DNA from: Erinaceus europaeus
Taxonomy: Eukaryota; Chordata; Mammalia; Eulipotyphla; Erinaceidae
NCBI RefSeq assembly: GCF_950295315.1
Contig: NW_026647634.1
Location: 22,457 to 86,456 of the forward strand
DNA: 64,000 nt
Reading direction: 5' to 3'
Notes under the pieces: generated by a model
Told to the model about the DNA's origin: nothing
What the model saw: only the letters and a program-made list of their open reading frames with translations
Database searches by the model: none
Position numbers and translations under genes: made by a program
Shown: one piece after another, positions 9,759 through 21,513 of the stretch
How the letters are laid out: every line of letters begins with the position of its first letter
Position numbering within the stretch: the first letter of the stretch is position 1

Positions 9759-10835
9759 GATTAACTTCTACCAATGGAAGATAAGAGATTTAATAACATA
9801 GAAAAAAGTAATATTCACTGATTATAAATGATTTTTGAGAAATAAAGAAACATAATATACTTGATAAAGAGGAAGGTGAGAATTTTTATAAGCTCAAAAC
9901 TAAAGTTAACTATGACAATAAGCTAGGTTTCAATACTAGATATAATAAGAAAGCACATTTTAGATGCTCTAGTAGAATACTTTATGAAAGTTGTCAAATG
10001 CTTCTGTAAAAACCATATGCTCACTAAAACTTTCTGTGTGACAAAAAGAGTAATATAATTTCCCAAGTATAGTTGGTGATTGGAGAGTATATTGAAGACA
10101 GACTGGAACCTTTATTTCTACTACAGGGACTATATACTCTATTCTGTTTCATACCTGATTTTTGGCTACTCAGAATAACTATTTGCTTAAGTATTTTAAA
10201 AAATATTTTTATTTCAATCTTGAATTTGATGATACAAGTTTTAGTATTTATCAATAGCAAAAAGAATTTTATCTGTGGACAGTGAGAATTCTAAGTGACG
10301 AAAATAAAATTTAGGTGCATAATAAAAAAATACAGTTTACTAAATGTTGTGTTGTGCATACTTCAATATTATCTATAAGATCTTAGATGCATTTATATGC
10401 ACACATGCACATTTATGTGTATGTAAAAGGGAGAGGAAAAGAGAAATTTTACTTTTCCATACTTCAGCTTATTTTTTAAATTTATAACTGTGGAAAAAAT
10501 AATAAAACACTCAGCAGAAATGTAATCTTGCCAGGATAGTGATATGTAATATGATGCTGAAAAATACTGGTGAACCACAGCTCCAGTAGGTCATATAACT
10601 GTAAAATTAAACAAGCAATATACTACAGATTTCTTTGAACTTTTAATACAATGTTCAATACCCTGTATACTGCATTATATAATAAGCTTTGTTTTAGGTG
10701 ACTTTCATCCAACTGTAGATGAATGTAAATTATCTGAACACATTTAAAGCTATCTAAAATAAACAAGATGCTATGTTGTTAGACGTATTGAATGCATTTT
10801 TGAATTCTGCTATTTTATTTTATTTTATTTATTAT
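9759..10835. other. Unique AT-rich sequence, no gene seen
   Basis: About 1.1 kb of AT-rich DNA. Overlapping 60-78-codon frames on both strands (10024-10285 and 10393-10578) have no recognisable domain and look like chance. Confidence 0.5.
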
Positions 10836-11228
10836 TGTTTATTGTCACCAGAGTTATTTCTGGGTATTACTATCTGCATTACAAATCCACTGCTCCAGTG
10901 GCCACTTTTTCTTCCTTCCTCCCTTTCTTCCTTCCTTCCTTCCTTCCTCCCTTCCTTCCTTCCTCCCCCCCTCCTTTCTTTTTTTTTTTAGATAGAACAG
11001 AAAGAAATGGAGAAGAAATGGGTAGATACTAAAGGGGGAAGAGGGAAGGAGAGGGAAAGAGAGGGAGAGAAGGAGAGAGAGAGAGAGAGAGACCCACCTG
11101 CAGACCTGCCACTCACTCCCCCTAATGCTTCCCCTCTGCAGGTGGGGATCAAATCTGTGTCCATATGCCTGGTTATGTGTGCATTCAATTGGAAGGATGG
11201 AATAGAACTGAGGGGTCCCGGTGCATAA
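10836..11228 (-). mobile_element. SINE type A long form, minus strand, with internal TTCC expansion
   Basis: The left end 'attgtcaccagagttatttctggg' and 'acaaatccactgctccagtgg' are the complement of the long-form 3' module. A TTCC array (10912-10975) replaces the AAC-rich segment. The right half holds the purine-rich block and 'acctgccactcactccccctaatgc'. The head is poorly preserved. Confidence 0.8.
10912..10990. repeat. (TTCC)n microsatellite inside a SINE
   Basis: Irregular TTCC/CTCC array followed by a T-run. It accounts for the low-complexity frames called on both strands here. Confidence 0.9.
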
Positions 11229-13150
11229 TAAAATTGAGTCATATATCAGTGACTGCACTGTAAATTATTACTCCAATGTTAAAATAATTAGATGCTTACC
11301 TGTCACTGGATAACAATATAAATAAATAATTTTTTCCATTGAAAAGTGAAGGAATGCTTTGGTTTAAATTGAATGTCTTCCATTGAACATAAGACTCCCA
11401 AATGAGTCTCAGGACAATGTGTTGACTGAGATTATACTTATTCACCATCCTGATTAAATATGCCAATAATTTCTCTATTCAACACTTCTTTTAAATCAGG
11501 GACATTCATTTTCTCCCTCACTCTCTACCCTCCCAATCTTCCTCTTTTCTTTCCTTCTATGTTACTTTTAAGTAGGAATCAGAAAGCCATAGACTTACCT
11601 TTATAAATGTTTCATAAATCAAAAATTTATCATGAATATTAGTTTCATGGTACCTTATACTAAGAGAACTACTCCCTATTTTAAGATGTCAAATTCTAAA
11701 TATACAAGCAAAAATCACTTTTGAATGAATTCTCTTAGAAGATAGTTCAATAGCATTTCTTAGCTATTGAATCTAAAAATTAATGACTCCTGTGGTATCT
11801 CCATAATGTACATTTATTTTTCTTTATGAAATATGATTTGTACACCAAGTGACTCATAACATCATGCCTTTCATAGAAAATATATTCACTTGTATAGAAT
11901 GACCAGCAAAGGAAACCATGAAATTATTGCTTTCCCTGTTGACCTATGAAGTATTTAAGTTCTGTCTGAGAAAGAGATTCATAGTTCCTACCTAATGAAC
12001 TCAAGGAATAAAGCATATTTTAGGCTAAAAAGAATTAAATTTATATTTAAACATTTTTCTTAAAAAATGCTAAGGAATTACAATGACCTAATTTTTAAAA
12101 AGTTGCATTATATTGAAATTTGGCCAAACATATCAGTTATAAAAAATGTTTCTGAATAATAAGTATAACATCTGGACAGTTCTGAAAATGTTGTTTGCAA
12201 ATTAAATTATATGAGCACTAGAAACTAAAGTGATTACAAGTTTATATACAATTTAATTTCTATATGAGTGAGAAGCTCATTTTTTCTCATTAATATGTCT
12301 ATGTTTTCACTCAGTGTACAGTATATATAGTGTTAAATATAAATTTATTTTAGAAGAATAGAATTTCTCTAATTGATAGTTCTATAAATATGTAACTTGT
12401 TCAGCATCAGTAAAAATGATTCACATGTATTATTATACATGTTAAAAATTATTTTAACAAAGGGGCATATGCTTCTGTATTTCTAAAGCTGCCACATCCC
12501 AGCTGACCCCTTTGCAACCAGTGCAACAGATCTAAGTATTAAGAGCTGAAATATTTGTATTGGTTTGAATAGAGTATATAACGACATGGAGACATAGTAA
12601 GTGAGGTTTTTATAGTTCCAAATATGTTTTCTTATTGAATTTGCACCTGCTTAAAGCTCAGCCAAATTATCATACATGGGCCAGTCCTATTTTCCATTTT
12701 CTTTGTGAATTAAAAGTAAAATAAATGTGCAATTGAGCCTAGACAGCAGATGGTCTGCAATAGGTATAAGCATATTGTACCATATGTCTGAATGGCATTT
12801 TCAGAAAGTACTTGGCACTACTAAAATATTTCATTTTCAATAGACATATAAATATACATGCACTACTACAATTAAGGATAAAGAGTATGATTCACTCCCT
12901 ACTGTTTGAAGATGATGATTCCAGAATAGATTGAGTATTCCATCTGGAAAATAGCAGGTTCCTTTGCTGGATCTGATGGGTTAGAAAAAAACAAAACCAA
13001 AGTAGGAAGATAAGTATGTAGAGACTTTTGTACATTTCAGTAGGATTCTTTATCATTGTTACCTAAAACACAAAAATCAACCAACCATCTAAGTTATTGG
13101 GTATGCTGTTAGTGGAAATTCTCAACCATATACTTGTCTTGATAATTTTC
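11229..13150. other. Unique AT-rich block, no gene seen
   Basis: About 1.9 kb with no recent repeats recognised. A more complex, less AT-rich stretch at about 12440-12800 is discussed as a possible conserved non-coding element. No open frame above chance length. Confidence 0.5.
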
Positions 13151-13154
13151 TTTT

Positions 13155-13740
13155 AATGAGTAGTTGTTCCATATAAATTTTAAAGACATCTTCAATGAAA
13201 TGAATCCAATTACAAAGAAGACTAAGGTAAGAATAAACCAATGCGACTACATCAAATTAAAAAGCTTCTGCACAACAAAAGAAACCACTGCCCAAACAAA
13301 AAGACCCCTCACAGAATGGGCGCTTTTTATATGCCATGCATCAGACAAGAAGCTAATAACCAAAAACATATAAGAAGCTCGCAAAACTCAACAAAACAAA
13401 TGACTTCCATCTAAAAATGGTGAGAGGAAATGAATAGAATATTCACCATAGAAGAGATTCAAAAGGCCAACAAACATGAAAAAATGTTCCAAGTCACTGT
13501 TAAGGAAACACAAAGACAACAATGAGATTCCACTTCACTACAGTGAGAATGTCATGCACCAGAAAAGACAACAACAGCAAATGCTAGAGAGGTTGTGGGG
13601 ACAAACATTTCATGAGTAACAATTCACTGAGTTGTTTGTAGACCTTGGAAATTATTTTACAAAAACAGAAAGTTGTTCAAAAAGATTTAAAAAAAAAAAA
13701 ACACCTATTCAAGAAAGCCTGAGATATTATATAATCACTA
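13155..13740 (+). mobile_element. L1 ORF2 C-terminal fragment, old
   Basis: Plus-strand remnant of the L1 ORF2 3' part. A 69-codon frame (13164-13373) aligns with the '[16 protein letters not shown]...[12 protein letters not shown]' stretch seen in the younger copy at 48600-48760. Later parts ('atgagattccacttcacta') match the zinc-knuckle region in broken frames. Confidence 0.85.
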
Positions 13741-13742
13741 GT

Positions 13743-14030
13743 GTCTCTCCACATTTTTTTAAAAGTTTTTTATTTATAAAAAGGAAACATGGACAAAACG
13801 ATAGAATAAGAGGGGTACAACTTTGCAAAATTCCCACCACCAGACCTCCGTATCCCATTCCCTCCCCTGATAGCTTTCCTATTCTTTAACCCTCTGGGAG
13901 TATGGACCCAAGGTCATTGTGGGATGCAGAAGGTTGAAGGCCTGGCTTCTGTAATTGCTTCCCCACTGAACACGGGTATTTAACAGGTTGATCCATACTC
14001 CCAGCCTGTCCTCCACATTTTTTATGTTGA
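13743..14030 (-). mobile_element. L1 3'-UTR tail, minus strand, inserted in the old L1
   Basis: Complement of the last 260 bases of the hedgehog L1 3' UTR ('ggggtacaactttgcaaaattcc' ... 'ccatactcccagcctg'). It is flanked by the direct repeat 'ctccacattttt' on both sides (about 13746-13757 and 14011-14022), so it is a separate 5'-truncated insertion. Confidence 0.85.
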
Positions 14031-14221
14031 AGCACTAACAAACAGGTTAATGAAGAACATTTATAAATAAATATTTTTTATTTTTTAAAAATAAAAAGCC
14101 CAACTCCCATAAATCTACTTTTATAAGACTATTTGATGTTCTGAAAGATGTCCTTGTCATAACTGTGGGAAAAAATCTTTTTATACCAGTCTTTTGCATA
14201 ACCATTAAGCTCTATTTCCAG

Positions 14222-14430
14222 CCATTTATTTTTATAGAAACAGAGGGACATTGAGTAGGAAGTTTAGAAAGAAAGAAAGGGAAAAGAGAAACAGAGACAC
14301 CTGGAGCAATGCTTCACCATTCCTGAAACTCCCCAGACCCCCTGCAGGTGGTGGGTTAGGGGCTCCAGTGTGAGTCCTTGGTCATGGTAATAGGCGCATT
14401 CTATTCAGTAAGTAACTATCTACCCCCACC
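14222..14430 (-). mobile_element. SINE type B, minus strand
   Basis: Complement of type B, with 'gagacacctggagcaatgcttc', a 'ccctgcaggtggtgggttagg' core and a diverged head. Confidence 0.75.
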
Positions 14431-14507
14431 TAGTTTCTCATTCCTAAGTGTATTGTTTCTGGATCACTAAAGAAAAATGTTATTTTGATAAATAAATTAA
14501 CTTCTTG

Positions 14508-14712
14508 AGGATGGGTGGTGGTGCATCTGATTAAGTGCACATATTACAATGTGCAAGGACCTGGGTTTGAGTTCCTGGTTGTCACCTGCAGGAGGAAAGC
14601 TTTGCAATTGGCGAAGCAGTGTTCTAAGTGTCTCTCTCTGTCTCTCTCCCTATCACCCCTTCCCTCTTGATTTCTGTCTCTATCCAATAAATAAAAATAA
14701 ATCTACAGTATG
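14508..14712 (+). mobile_element. SINE type B
   Basis: Well-preserved head 'gggtggtggtgcatctgatt', B-box-like 'gggtttgagttcc', TCTC block and a 'tctctatccaataaataaa' tail. Confidence 0.88.
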
Positions 14713-14949
14713 AAACACATAAATACCTATTTACACACAGAGAGATATTAGACCATATTTGTCCAAATCTTTGAAAAAGGATATATGATTTTAAGTAGTT
14801 ACAAAGCTTTGCTAAAATTTCAGCAAGCCATGTTCTTCTGTCATATAATATTGATATATCACATATTTATTTTATTTTGTATAAATTAATATTTACAATT
14901 ATGAGAATATTTCATAAAAATTACTCCTCTCCTCAAAACATATTATTTT

Positions 14950-15290
14950 TTTCTTCTTTTTTTTGCCTTCAGGGTTGCTGCCAGGGCTCTGTGCCTGCAC
15001 CACAAATCCACTGTTCTGGAGGCCATTTTTTCTTTTTTGTTACTCTGGTTGTTTTACCATTGTTGTGGTTACTATTATCATTGCCATTGATGCCATTGTT
15101 GTTGGATAGGACAAAGAGAAATGGAGAGAGGAGGGGAAGACAGAGACCAGGAGAGAAAGACCTGCTTCACCACCTGTGAAGTGACTCCCCTGCAAGTGGG
15201 GAGCCAGGGGCTCAAACCAGGATCCTTACACAGGTCCTTGCGCTTTGTGCCACATGCGCTTAACCCAATGCACTGCCACCTAACCCCCAA
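14950..15290 (-). mobile_element. SINE type A long form, minus strand
   Basis: Complement of the long form from 'ttcagggttgctgccagggct' to 'cttaacccaatgcactgcc'. The flanks 'caaaacatattattttt' (14933-14949) and 'caaaacatactcttttt' (about 15288-15304) form an imperfect target duplication. Confidence 0.88.
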
Positions 15291-15304
15291 AACATACTCT
15301 TTTT

Positions 15305-16617
15305 ATGTGTTTGGTTTTTAAAAAGGGACAAAAAAGCAGAACTGAACTACTGAGACAGAGTACAATAATAATGATGCTGATGGTAATAGTTATAATAAAA
15401 ACTTCAATTACACAAGTTCTCTATATAGATTTTAGTTTAATTGACAAAGAACAAATCTACTGATTACCAATGATATAACTAGCCTATTGATCACCTTTCT
15501 GATTGTTCATTTCCATTTTCGATAGGCAGGGAATAATTATCAGTACAAAACTCTGTCTTTGAAGATCATTTTAATCACGTCCCCAGATAGTTTATAAATT
15601 ACTCTGAAATACAAGTTTGCAATACAGAATAATTTAATAGGACTCACTAGGCCTAATTTTAGTGTCAGCTGAAATATAATACTTTCAGATGAAATTACTT
15701 TTTAAGCCATAGTTAAGGAAAGGCTAAGCAATTTTCTACCAACAATTATTATTGACTACTTTGATGGTATCATAATGCTAAATAGAAATTTATTACTCCA
15801 TTTTAGTTTTCGGGAATTTTCAGTTTGTAGTCTATCACCATGCCTTTATCTAATTTATATTAAGCTGATAGATGAAGGTGTTGTATGTTTTCAGAGATCA
15901 TTAAATAGGAGTTTAGATTTTGTTGTTAATTCTGGCTTGACATACTGTAACGTGTATAGTACAAAAAAAATTTTATTTGCAATGCTTTTTGGACTTTTCT
16001 CCATCTTAAGTTAGGGGGTTCATGATTTTTCTGTGATTAATATAATATAATTATGTTGTTCTTATGTTAATAAAATTATTAATAAAATAATAAATGAATG
16101 TATGATTTTATATTGCATTTTTAAATTTTCACCTTAATAACTTATTTACTTATTCATGTATTTGTTTGCTTATTATGTGCAAAAGAGACATCAGAAAACT
16201 GTTTTGTCATTTGAAATCCTTAGGATAGAAAACTGGGACTTACAGATTTATGGCATACACTCCACCCATTTGACGTCCTTCAAAGTTTATGACATTTTCA
16301 GTATGAAGAAAGAACAGTGGTCTGGAAATTTGTCACTATTGATAAAAAGTTGTGTTTCTGCTAGGCAAGTAATAATAATCAGTGATATACAAATAGACAA
16401 GTAGTTGAGTAATACTGAGCTATTATAATGTATCAGGCAACATTTCAGTCCTTTTCATAAGTATTTTTGCTCATATAGAAAAGGGATCTCAGGCACAAAG
16501 CGGATTATTTGGCTAAGGTCACATAATGAAACAGTTTCCTGAGATTAAACAATTATATTATGGTTAAACATTTTGCAGTAGATAGGTATGTAGCATTGAG
16601 AAAATAATGGGAATTTA
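15305..16617. other. Unique AT-rich sequence, no gene seen
   Basis: About 1.3 kb. Frames of 79 and 82 codons (15775-16014, 16156-16404) have no recognised domain and I do not consider them genes. Confidence 0.5.
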
Positions 16618-16695
16618 AAAAATTAATTTATCTATACAATGGAAATATTGACAAGACCATAGGACAAGAGGGGTACAATTCCCACAAAATATCCC
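16618..16695 (-). mobile_element. Short L1 3'-end remnant, minus strand
   Basis: The complement of the L1 terminus 'ttgtacccctcttgtccta' is recognisable, preceded by an A/T-rich tail. Only about 75 bases remain. Confidence 0.6.
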
Positions 16696-17135
16696 ATAAA
16701 ATTAACAGAATATTTTTATATAAGCTACTTACTACTCAAGTAAATGTTTTTAGTTACTTTTATGTTCTATATAGAAGTTACATTGCTAAATTTTTATTCC
16801 ATTACAAGGGCATATTCTATTTAGCTCTACTATTTAGTTACCTATATCTGCTGCTATATATCACCATGAATATAGTGATTTATGTTCTCTATGTATCTTA
16901 TGTAGTTCTGGAAAACAAAAATCTTACATTACTTTCAAATAAAACACAGAGCTGTGTCCCTTTGAGAGACTGTCAGAGATAGTCAGCCCTCTTGAATATT
17001 CTAGCTTCTACAGGTTGAATGTATTTCTTGGCACATGACCCTTTCAAAATTCTGGGCATACATCAATCTGGAAGTATAGCAGCATCTTAATTAATATATG
17101 ATAAGTAATCATAGATATCATTAGTTAAAATATGT
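16696..17135. other. Unique AT-rich sequence
   Basis: No recognised feature. Confidence 0.5.
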
Positions 17136-17680
17136 ATTCGTTGTCGTACTTCAGAAAGGGCAGAAACAACAAATGTCAGATGATGTGTTAGAAAAAGGAT
17201 ACTTCAACACTGCTGGTGGGAGTGTAAAATGGTCCAAATCTTATGAAAAGCAGTCTGAAGATTTCTCAGCATACTAGAAATTGACCTACCCTACAACCCA
17301 GCAATTCCTCTCCTGAGGATATACCCAAATGAAACAACACCTACTACAAAGATCTATGTATACCTCTGTTCATAATACGATTTGTAACTGCCAGATCCTG
17401 GAAGCAATCCAGATGCCCAACATTAGATGAGTGGCTAAATAAATAGTGGTTTTATATATACACGAACAGAATACTATTCAACTGTCAAAAAACAATGAAG
17501 TCATATCCTCTGCATCATTTTGGGTGAAACTTAAAGATATCATGTTAAGTGAGATAAACTAAAAAGAGAAGGACACACACTGAATGATCTCACTTATAAT
17601 GGGGTTTAATATATGGGGAAAGGGAAGCAAGACTAGACAAGATAGATGTATTGTATCAAAACAAAAGACTCTGAGGAAGG
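17136..17680 (+). mobile_element. L1 ORF2 3'-end fragment, old
   Basis: Matches the zinc-knuckle end of ORF2 and the start of the 3' UTR: 'actgctggtgggagtgtaaaat', 'acccagcaattcctctcctg', 'ccagatgcccaacattagatg'. All frames are broken. Confidence 0.85.
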
Positions 17681-17811
17681 TGGGGAGGGATGATTCTCCA
17701 CTATAAACTAAGTTCACACACACCAACAAATTCAAGTTATACTAATGTAACACCACTGTGTTGCTTTAGTAACTCACCTCATCTATTCTTGTTGTATGAA
17801 AACATTGCATT

Positions 17812-18068
17812 TGAGGGGTCTGGGCGGAAGTACACAAAGTGCAAAGCACAAAGACCCATGAGAGGATCCTGGTTTGAGCCCCCAGCTCCCCACATGTAGG
17901 GGAGTTGCTTCACAAGCAGTGAAGTAGGTCTGCAGGTAGTTTCTCTTCCCCTCTCTATCTTAACATCTTCTCTCAATTTCTCTCTGTCCTATCCAATAAA
18001 AAATGGACTCCAAAAGCAGTGGTAGGCCACCATTCCCCACCAATAACCCTGGAGGCAAAAAAAAAAGC
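17812..18068 (+). mobile_element. SINE type A, internally shortened
   Basis: Head 'ggggtctgggcggaagtaca', then 'ccccacatgtaggggagttgc'. The AAC-rich segment is missing and the copy jumps to the 'caataaccctggaggc' module before the A-tail. Confidence 0.85.
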
Positions 18069-18478
18069 AATTTTGAAATTTTAAAAATGTACTCATATAC
18101 AATCAACATAAAAATTTAACATATTACTTATTAATACATACATCAATAATCCATTATGCATTTTCAGAATATATGCATAAAAATATGAGAAATATACACA
18201 TGTATGAGTAAAATGATTAAAATAAAGTATTTACAAATTATAAATCTTTACTCAGTAGAAACAAAATGTTTGACAGCTAGTGAACACATCTATAAATTTA
18301 TATCTTTTCTGTATCTGTCAAAAAATCCATCTGAATCATAAATTTTAGGTCATAGACAAGTTTAAGGCTTTTATATTGATTGTGGGAGTTTTCTAGTTTA
18401 TATGTGAATATAAACATATTTTTCAACATATTGTCTGAAGTATTTTAATTTAATGATTTTTGCCTTTATCAAAATAAA
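18069..18478. other. Unique AT-rich sequence
   Basis: No recognised feature. Confidence 0.5.
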
Positions 18479-18715
18479 AAATGAATTTATTTTTAAAATT
18501 TTATTAGTGACTTAATATTGATTTACCAAATTATAAGATAACAGGGCTATTATTCAGTACTGTTTCCATTACCATTATTCTGTATCCCCATTCAATCTAC
18601 TGGAAGCTACAGTAGCTCTCCTAAGGTTGCAGGTATGGGTTAACTATTACTCCTATAACTGTTAAAGTTGGAGTTCAGAACCTTCTGGTCCTCTTCCCCT
18701 ATCAAAAAATGGATT
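18479..18715 (-). mobile_element. L1-type 3' tail of an older subfamily, minus strand
   Basis: 'atttttattagtgacttaat' and 'attataagataacagggct' resemble the complement of old L1 3' termini (compare 'aatcattattaaatcac' at 880-900). Assignment is tentative. Confidence 0.5.
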
Positions 18716-19112
18716 TCTTTTAAAATTTTTACTGTATGCCTTTGAGCTAATGAGTTCCAACTGAATTTGTCATATACATTACAAACCAGTGATATTTGTT
18801 ATAAGAATAATTCATGATGTATGGTCTACAAATTACTTTTCATTATCCTGAAATTTTTGTGCAATTTATTTCACACACATTTTGACTTTATAATAATTAG
18901 ATAAGCTGCGTTCCTTTAGAGTTTACTTTAAGAGAAACACAGCACCAACACTCAGGAATAATAAAAGGTAAGTTAAGCATATTACTGTGTTTATAATTTA
19001 GAAACATCAAAAAAATTTTAACAAGCTGTTTATATATGTAACATTTAGATCTACCTGGTCTTTGTTATTTTCTTATCTGCTAAACTTCAGATCTTGGAAC
19101 CCTGGAATAACA
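18716..19112. other. Unique AT-rich sequence
   Basis: No recognised feature. Confidence 0.5.
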
Positions 19113-19328
19113 TTATTTTTTATTTTATTATAAATTTTATTTTATTATTGTATAGAGACAGAGATAAACTGAGAAAGATGGGGGCATTGAGAGGGCAAGA
19201 GACATCTGCAGCACTGCATCACCATTTGTGAGTCTTTCCTTCTGCAGGTGGGGGCCAGAGGCTTGAACCAAGGTCCTTGTGCACTGTAATGTGTGTGCTT
19301 AATGAGGTTCACCGCTGTCTGGCCCTTT
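19113..19328 (-). mobile_element. SINE type B, minus strand
   Basis: Tail complement at the left, 'gcaagagacatctgcagcactgc', a 'ccttctgcaggtgggggcc' core, and 'ggttcaccgctgtctggcc' as the head complement. 'tggaataa' occurs at both ends and may be a short target duplication. Confidence 0.82.
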
Positions 19329-19390
19329 GGAATAATTTTATATACCACTTTAAGACTTAACCATAGTTTGTTAACAAAATTTAAAATTTT

Positions 19391-19918
19391 TTTTTAAATT
19401 TTTTATTTAAGAAAGGATTAATGAACAAAAACATAAGGTAGGAGGGGTACAACTCCACACAATTCCCACCACCCAATCTCCATAACCCACCCCCTCCCAT
19501 GATAGCCTTCCCATTCTCTAGCCGTCTGGGAGCATGGACCCAGGGTCGTTGAGGGTTGCAGAAGGTAGAAGGTCTGGCTTCTGTAATTGCTTCCCCGCTG
19601 AACATGGGCATTGACTGGTCGGTCCATACTCCCAGTCTGCCTCTCTCTTTCCCTAGTAAGGTGTGTCTCTGGGTAAGCTGAGCTCCAGGACACATTGGTG
19701 GGGTCTTCAATCCAGGGAAGCCTGGCCAGCATCCTGGTGGCATCTGGAACCTGGTGATTGAAAAGAGAGTTAACATACGAAGCCAAACAATTTGTTGAGC
19801 AATCATGGATCCCAAGCTTGGAATAGTGGAGAGGAAGTGTTAGGGAGGTACTCACTGCAAACTCTAGTGTACTACTGCATTCAGGCATATATTTTGCAGT
19901 AGTTTATGGATACGTGCG
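19391..19918 (-). mobile_element. L1 3' UTR, distal part
   Basis: Distal 3' UTR and A-rich terminus of the minus-strand L1, separated from the proximal part by the provirus. It is about 95% like 34900-35420 by eye. It contains a long sense-strand open frame (see 19418-19888). Confidence 0.92.
19418..19888 (-). CDS. Open frame in L1 3' UTR (156 codons), function unproven
   Basis: Sense-strand frame in the L1 3' UTR. Related frames in the same place are open in two other L1 copies: 34958-35395 (145 codons) and 48004-48465 (153 codons). Shared segments include 'HDCSTNCLASYVNSLF', 'PDATRMLARLPWIED' and 'GWWELCGVVPLLPY'. No known domain, signal peptide or catalytic motif is apparent. Many differences between the copies change the amino acid, which argues against strong purifying selection. 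It may simply reflect a stop-poor master sequence; I do not claim a protein. Confidence 0.2.
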   Translation of the reverse strand: MPECSSTLEFAVSTSLTLPLHYSKLGIHDCSTNCLASYVNSLFNHQVPDATRMLARLPWIEDPTNVSWSSAYPETHLTRERERQTGSMDRPVNAHVQRGSNYRSQTFYLLQPSTTLGPCSQTAREWEGYHGRGWVMEIGWWELCGVVPLLPYVFVH

Positions 19919-20388
19919 TGTTGTTTTCCACGGGTTATGTTGTTTTCTCCGGGCTGGCTTCACGGGCGGGTAACAGATGACCAGGGACTCATAGTTGAGC
20001 TGTAGGCAGTATCTCTTTATTCATGCAGGACGCAGCACAATCTAAGCCGAGCTAAGCTAAACTCAAGGTAAAGTACTCTAAAACTCACAATGCTGTCTTT
20101 ATATATACTTGCCAAGTAGGGTGGAAACAGGGTGTGACATAGAGAGGGTGGAGAGAAAAGTGACTGGTGACAATCAGAGTGTGACAAGGAGAGGATCAGG
20201 GTGTGACAAGGAGGGGGGGTGGACCAAAAACATATCATGAAACAGTGGGGATTGAACCAATGCCCTGGAGGGAGGTGCTTGTTAACAGCGGTTATATAAA
20301 TAGAATGAAGTGGTTATGTAAATAGAATAGTGTTAAGCAGGGGGGATTTAAACCAAATGAAACAGAAAGGGTCTCATGCATACCAACA
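19919..20388 (-). mobile_element. 3' LTR of the provirus
   Basis: 470 bp, TG...CA. On the minus strand: TATA-like 'tatatataaag' (complement near 20096-20107) and AATAAA (complement 20016-20021). The U3 portion (about 20083-20388) appears identical to the 5' LTR, whereas the R/U5 portion has about 16 substitutions plus a 5-bp indel. Confidence 0.93.
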
Positions 20389-20409
20389 ATTCCCCCTTTC
20401 TTTTTAACT
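20389..20409 (-). other. Polypurine tract of the provirus
   Basis: On the minus strand the sequence reads 'taaaaagaaagggggaatt' immediately before the 3' LTR, the expected site of plus-strand DNA priming. The window-start ERV has the same tract. Confidence 0.88.
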
Positions 20410-20529
20410 AATGGCCATTATGGGGTGAACAGAAACGTATATCGTACAGGCGTTTTCAAAAGAACTGGCATATAACATGGAAAACAAAATAGACGAGCAG
20501 CAATAACCAGTGTGATGCCAAGTGGAGCT

Positions 20530-20720
20530 TTTCTTGCCTCAAAGGGCAAGGCCTAGCAGGTGAAAGGGCATTTCTTGCCTCTGGGAATGCTTCATGCCTC
20601 TGGGGGCATCTCTTGCCTCAAAGGGCATTTCCTGCCTCTGTGGGCATCTCTTGCCTCTTGGGGCGCTTCATGCCTCTGTGGGCATAACCTAATAAGGAGG
20701 GGGAGCTTTCTGCCTCTGGG
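20530..20720. repeat. Short tandem array (about 18-20-bp unit) in the provirus
   Basis: About nine imperfect units of the 'cttgcctctgggggcat' type, in which 'tgcctc' recurs every 17-21 bases. Degenerate relatives occur at 15-75 in the other ERV at the same distance from its polypurine tract, so the array is a family feature. Spacing and degeneracy rule out CRISPR. Confidence 0.85.
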
Positions 20721-21513
20721 ACAGAGCCTGCAGGCGAGGGGACATGGTCTATAAAGTTTCAAGGCAATTGGCTGAAGTTAGTCTTTGAGAAACACAGCAG
20801 TGTGTACCAGTAAGTCCGATGGAGGTGTCAGTCCAAAGTAGCTGGCCACAGAAGAAAATGCTGGAGGATAAAACGCTGCACGTCTGTCTCGATGGGGAAT
20901 GATGGGCACCAGAATTTTGCTTTTCTGTAGAGAGTGATCTTTGGAGTCTGTGAATCTGTTTCTTCAGGTCGTGCCAGGTCACCTCATTGGTTTCCGGGGG
21001 CGATGTCAGAGAACAGGATCCAAATGGATTTCCAGGAATTCCATTTGAGTAGATGCTTTTTCATGTGAAGACTTGACAGCTGAAATTCACTTACTTGTTG
21101 AACAAAACTTGTAGCAGATTAGAAGTTTACTATAATTGATAATTCCATTATAATTGGAAGTCCTTTCTAGTATGATTTTAAGGTTGTTTAAACAGTTTAA
21201 CTCAATAAAATGTGGAAAGGTAAACAGAAGAACCACGGTTAAAAGCCTCAGGCATGAGAATACTTAACATAATCATTGCACTATCTGCCCCACCCATAAC
21301 TCATACAGTTTTTAGGATTAAACGTTTCAGATTCATGTTAAGACATAAAAGAGAAATCAAAGGAGGGAAAAAACAATTTTTTGGATTGTTTCTGGATGTC
21401 TCTAGAAATCATGGCTGTGTCCAGCATTTTTTTTTTAAGTCAATGTCAAACAAAAATTCAGTCATTCAAATCATTCTCTTATGAAACGCAACTTGAACCA
21501 GATTATCAAGATC
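20721..21513 (-). mobile_element. Provirus internal region, no coding similarity
   Basis: About 800 bp without a retroviral domain in any frame. The longest frames (74-77 codons, either strand) show no recognisable motif. Confidence 0.7.

Noticed and set aside
20530..20720. Regular short repeats resembling a CRISPR array
   Set aside because: The units are contiguous and degenerate with no unique spacers, and they lie inside a eukaryotic provirus.
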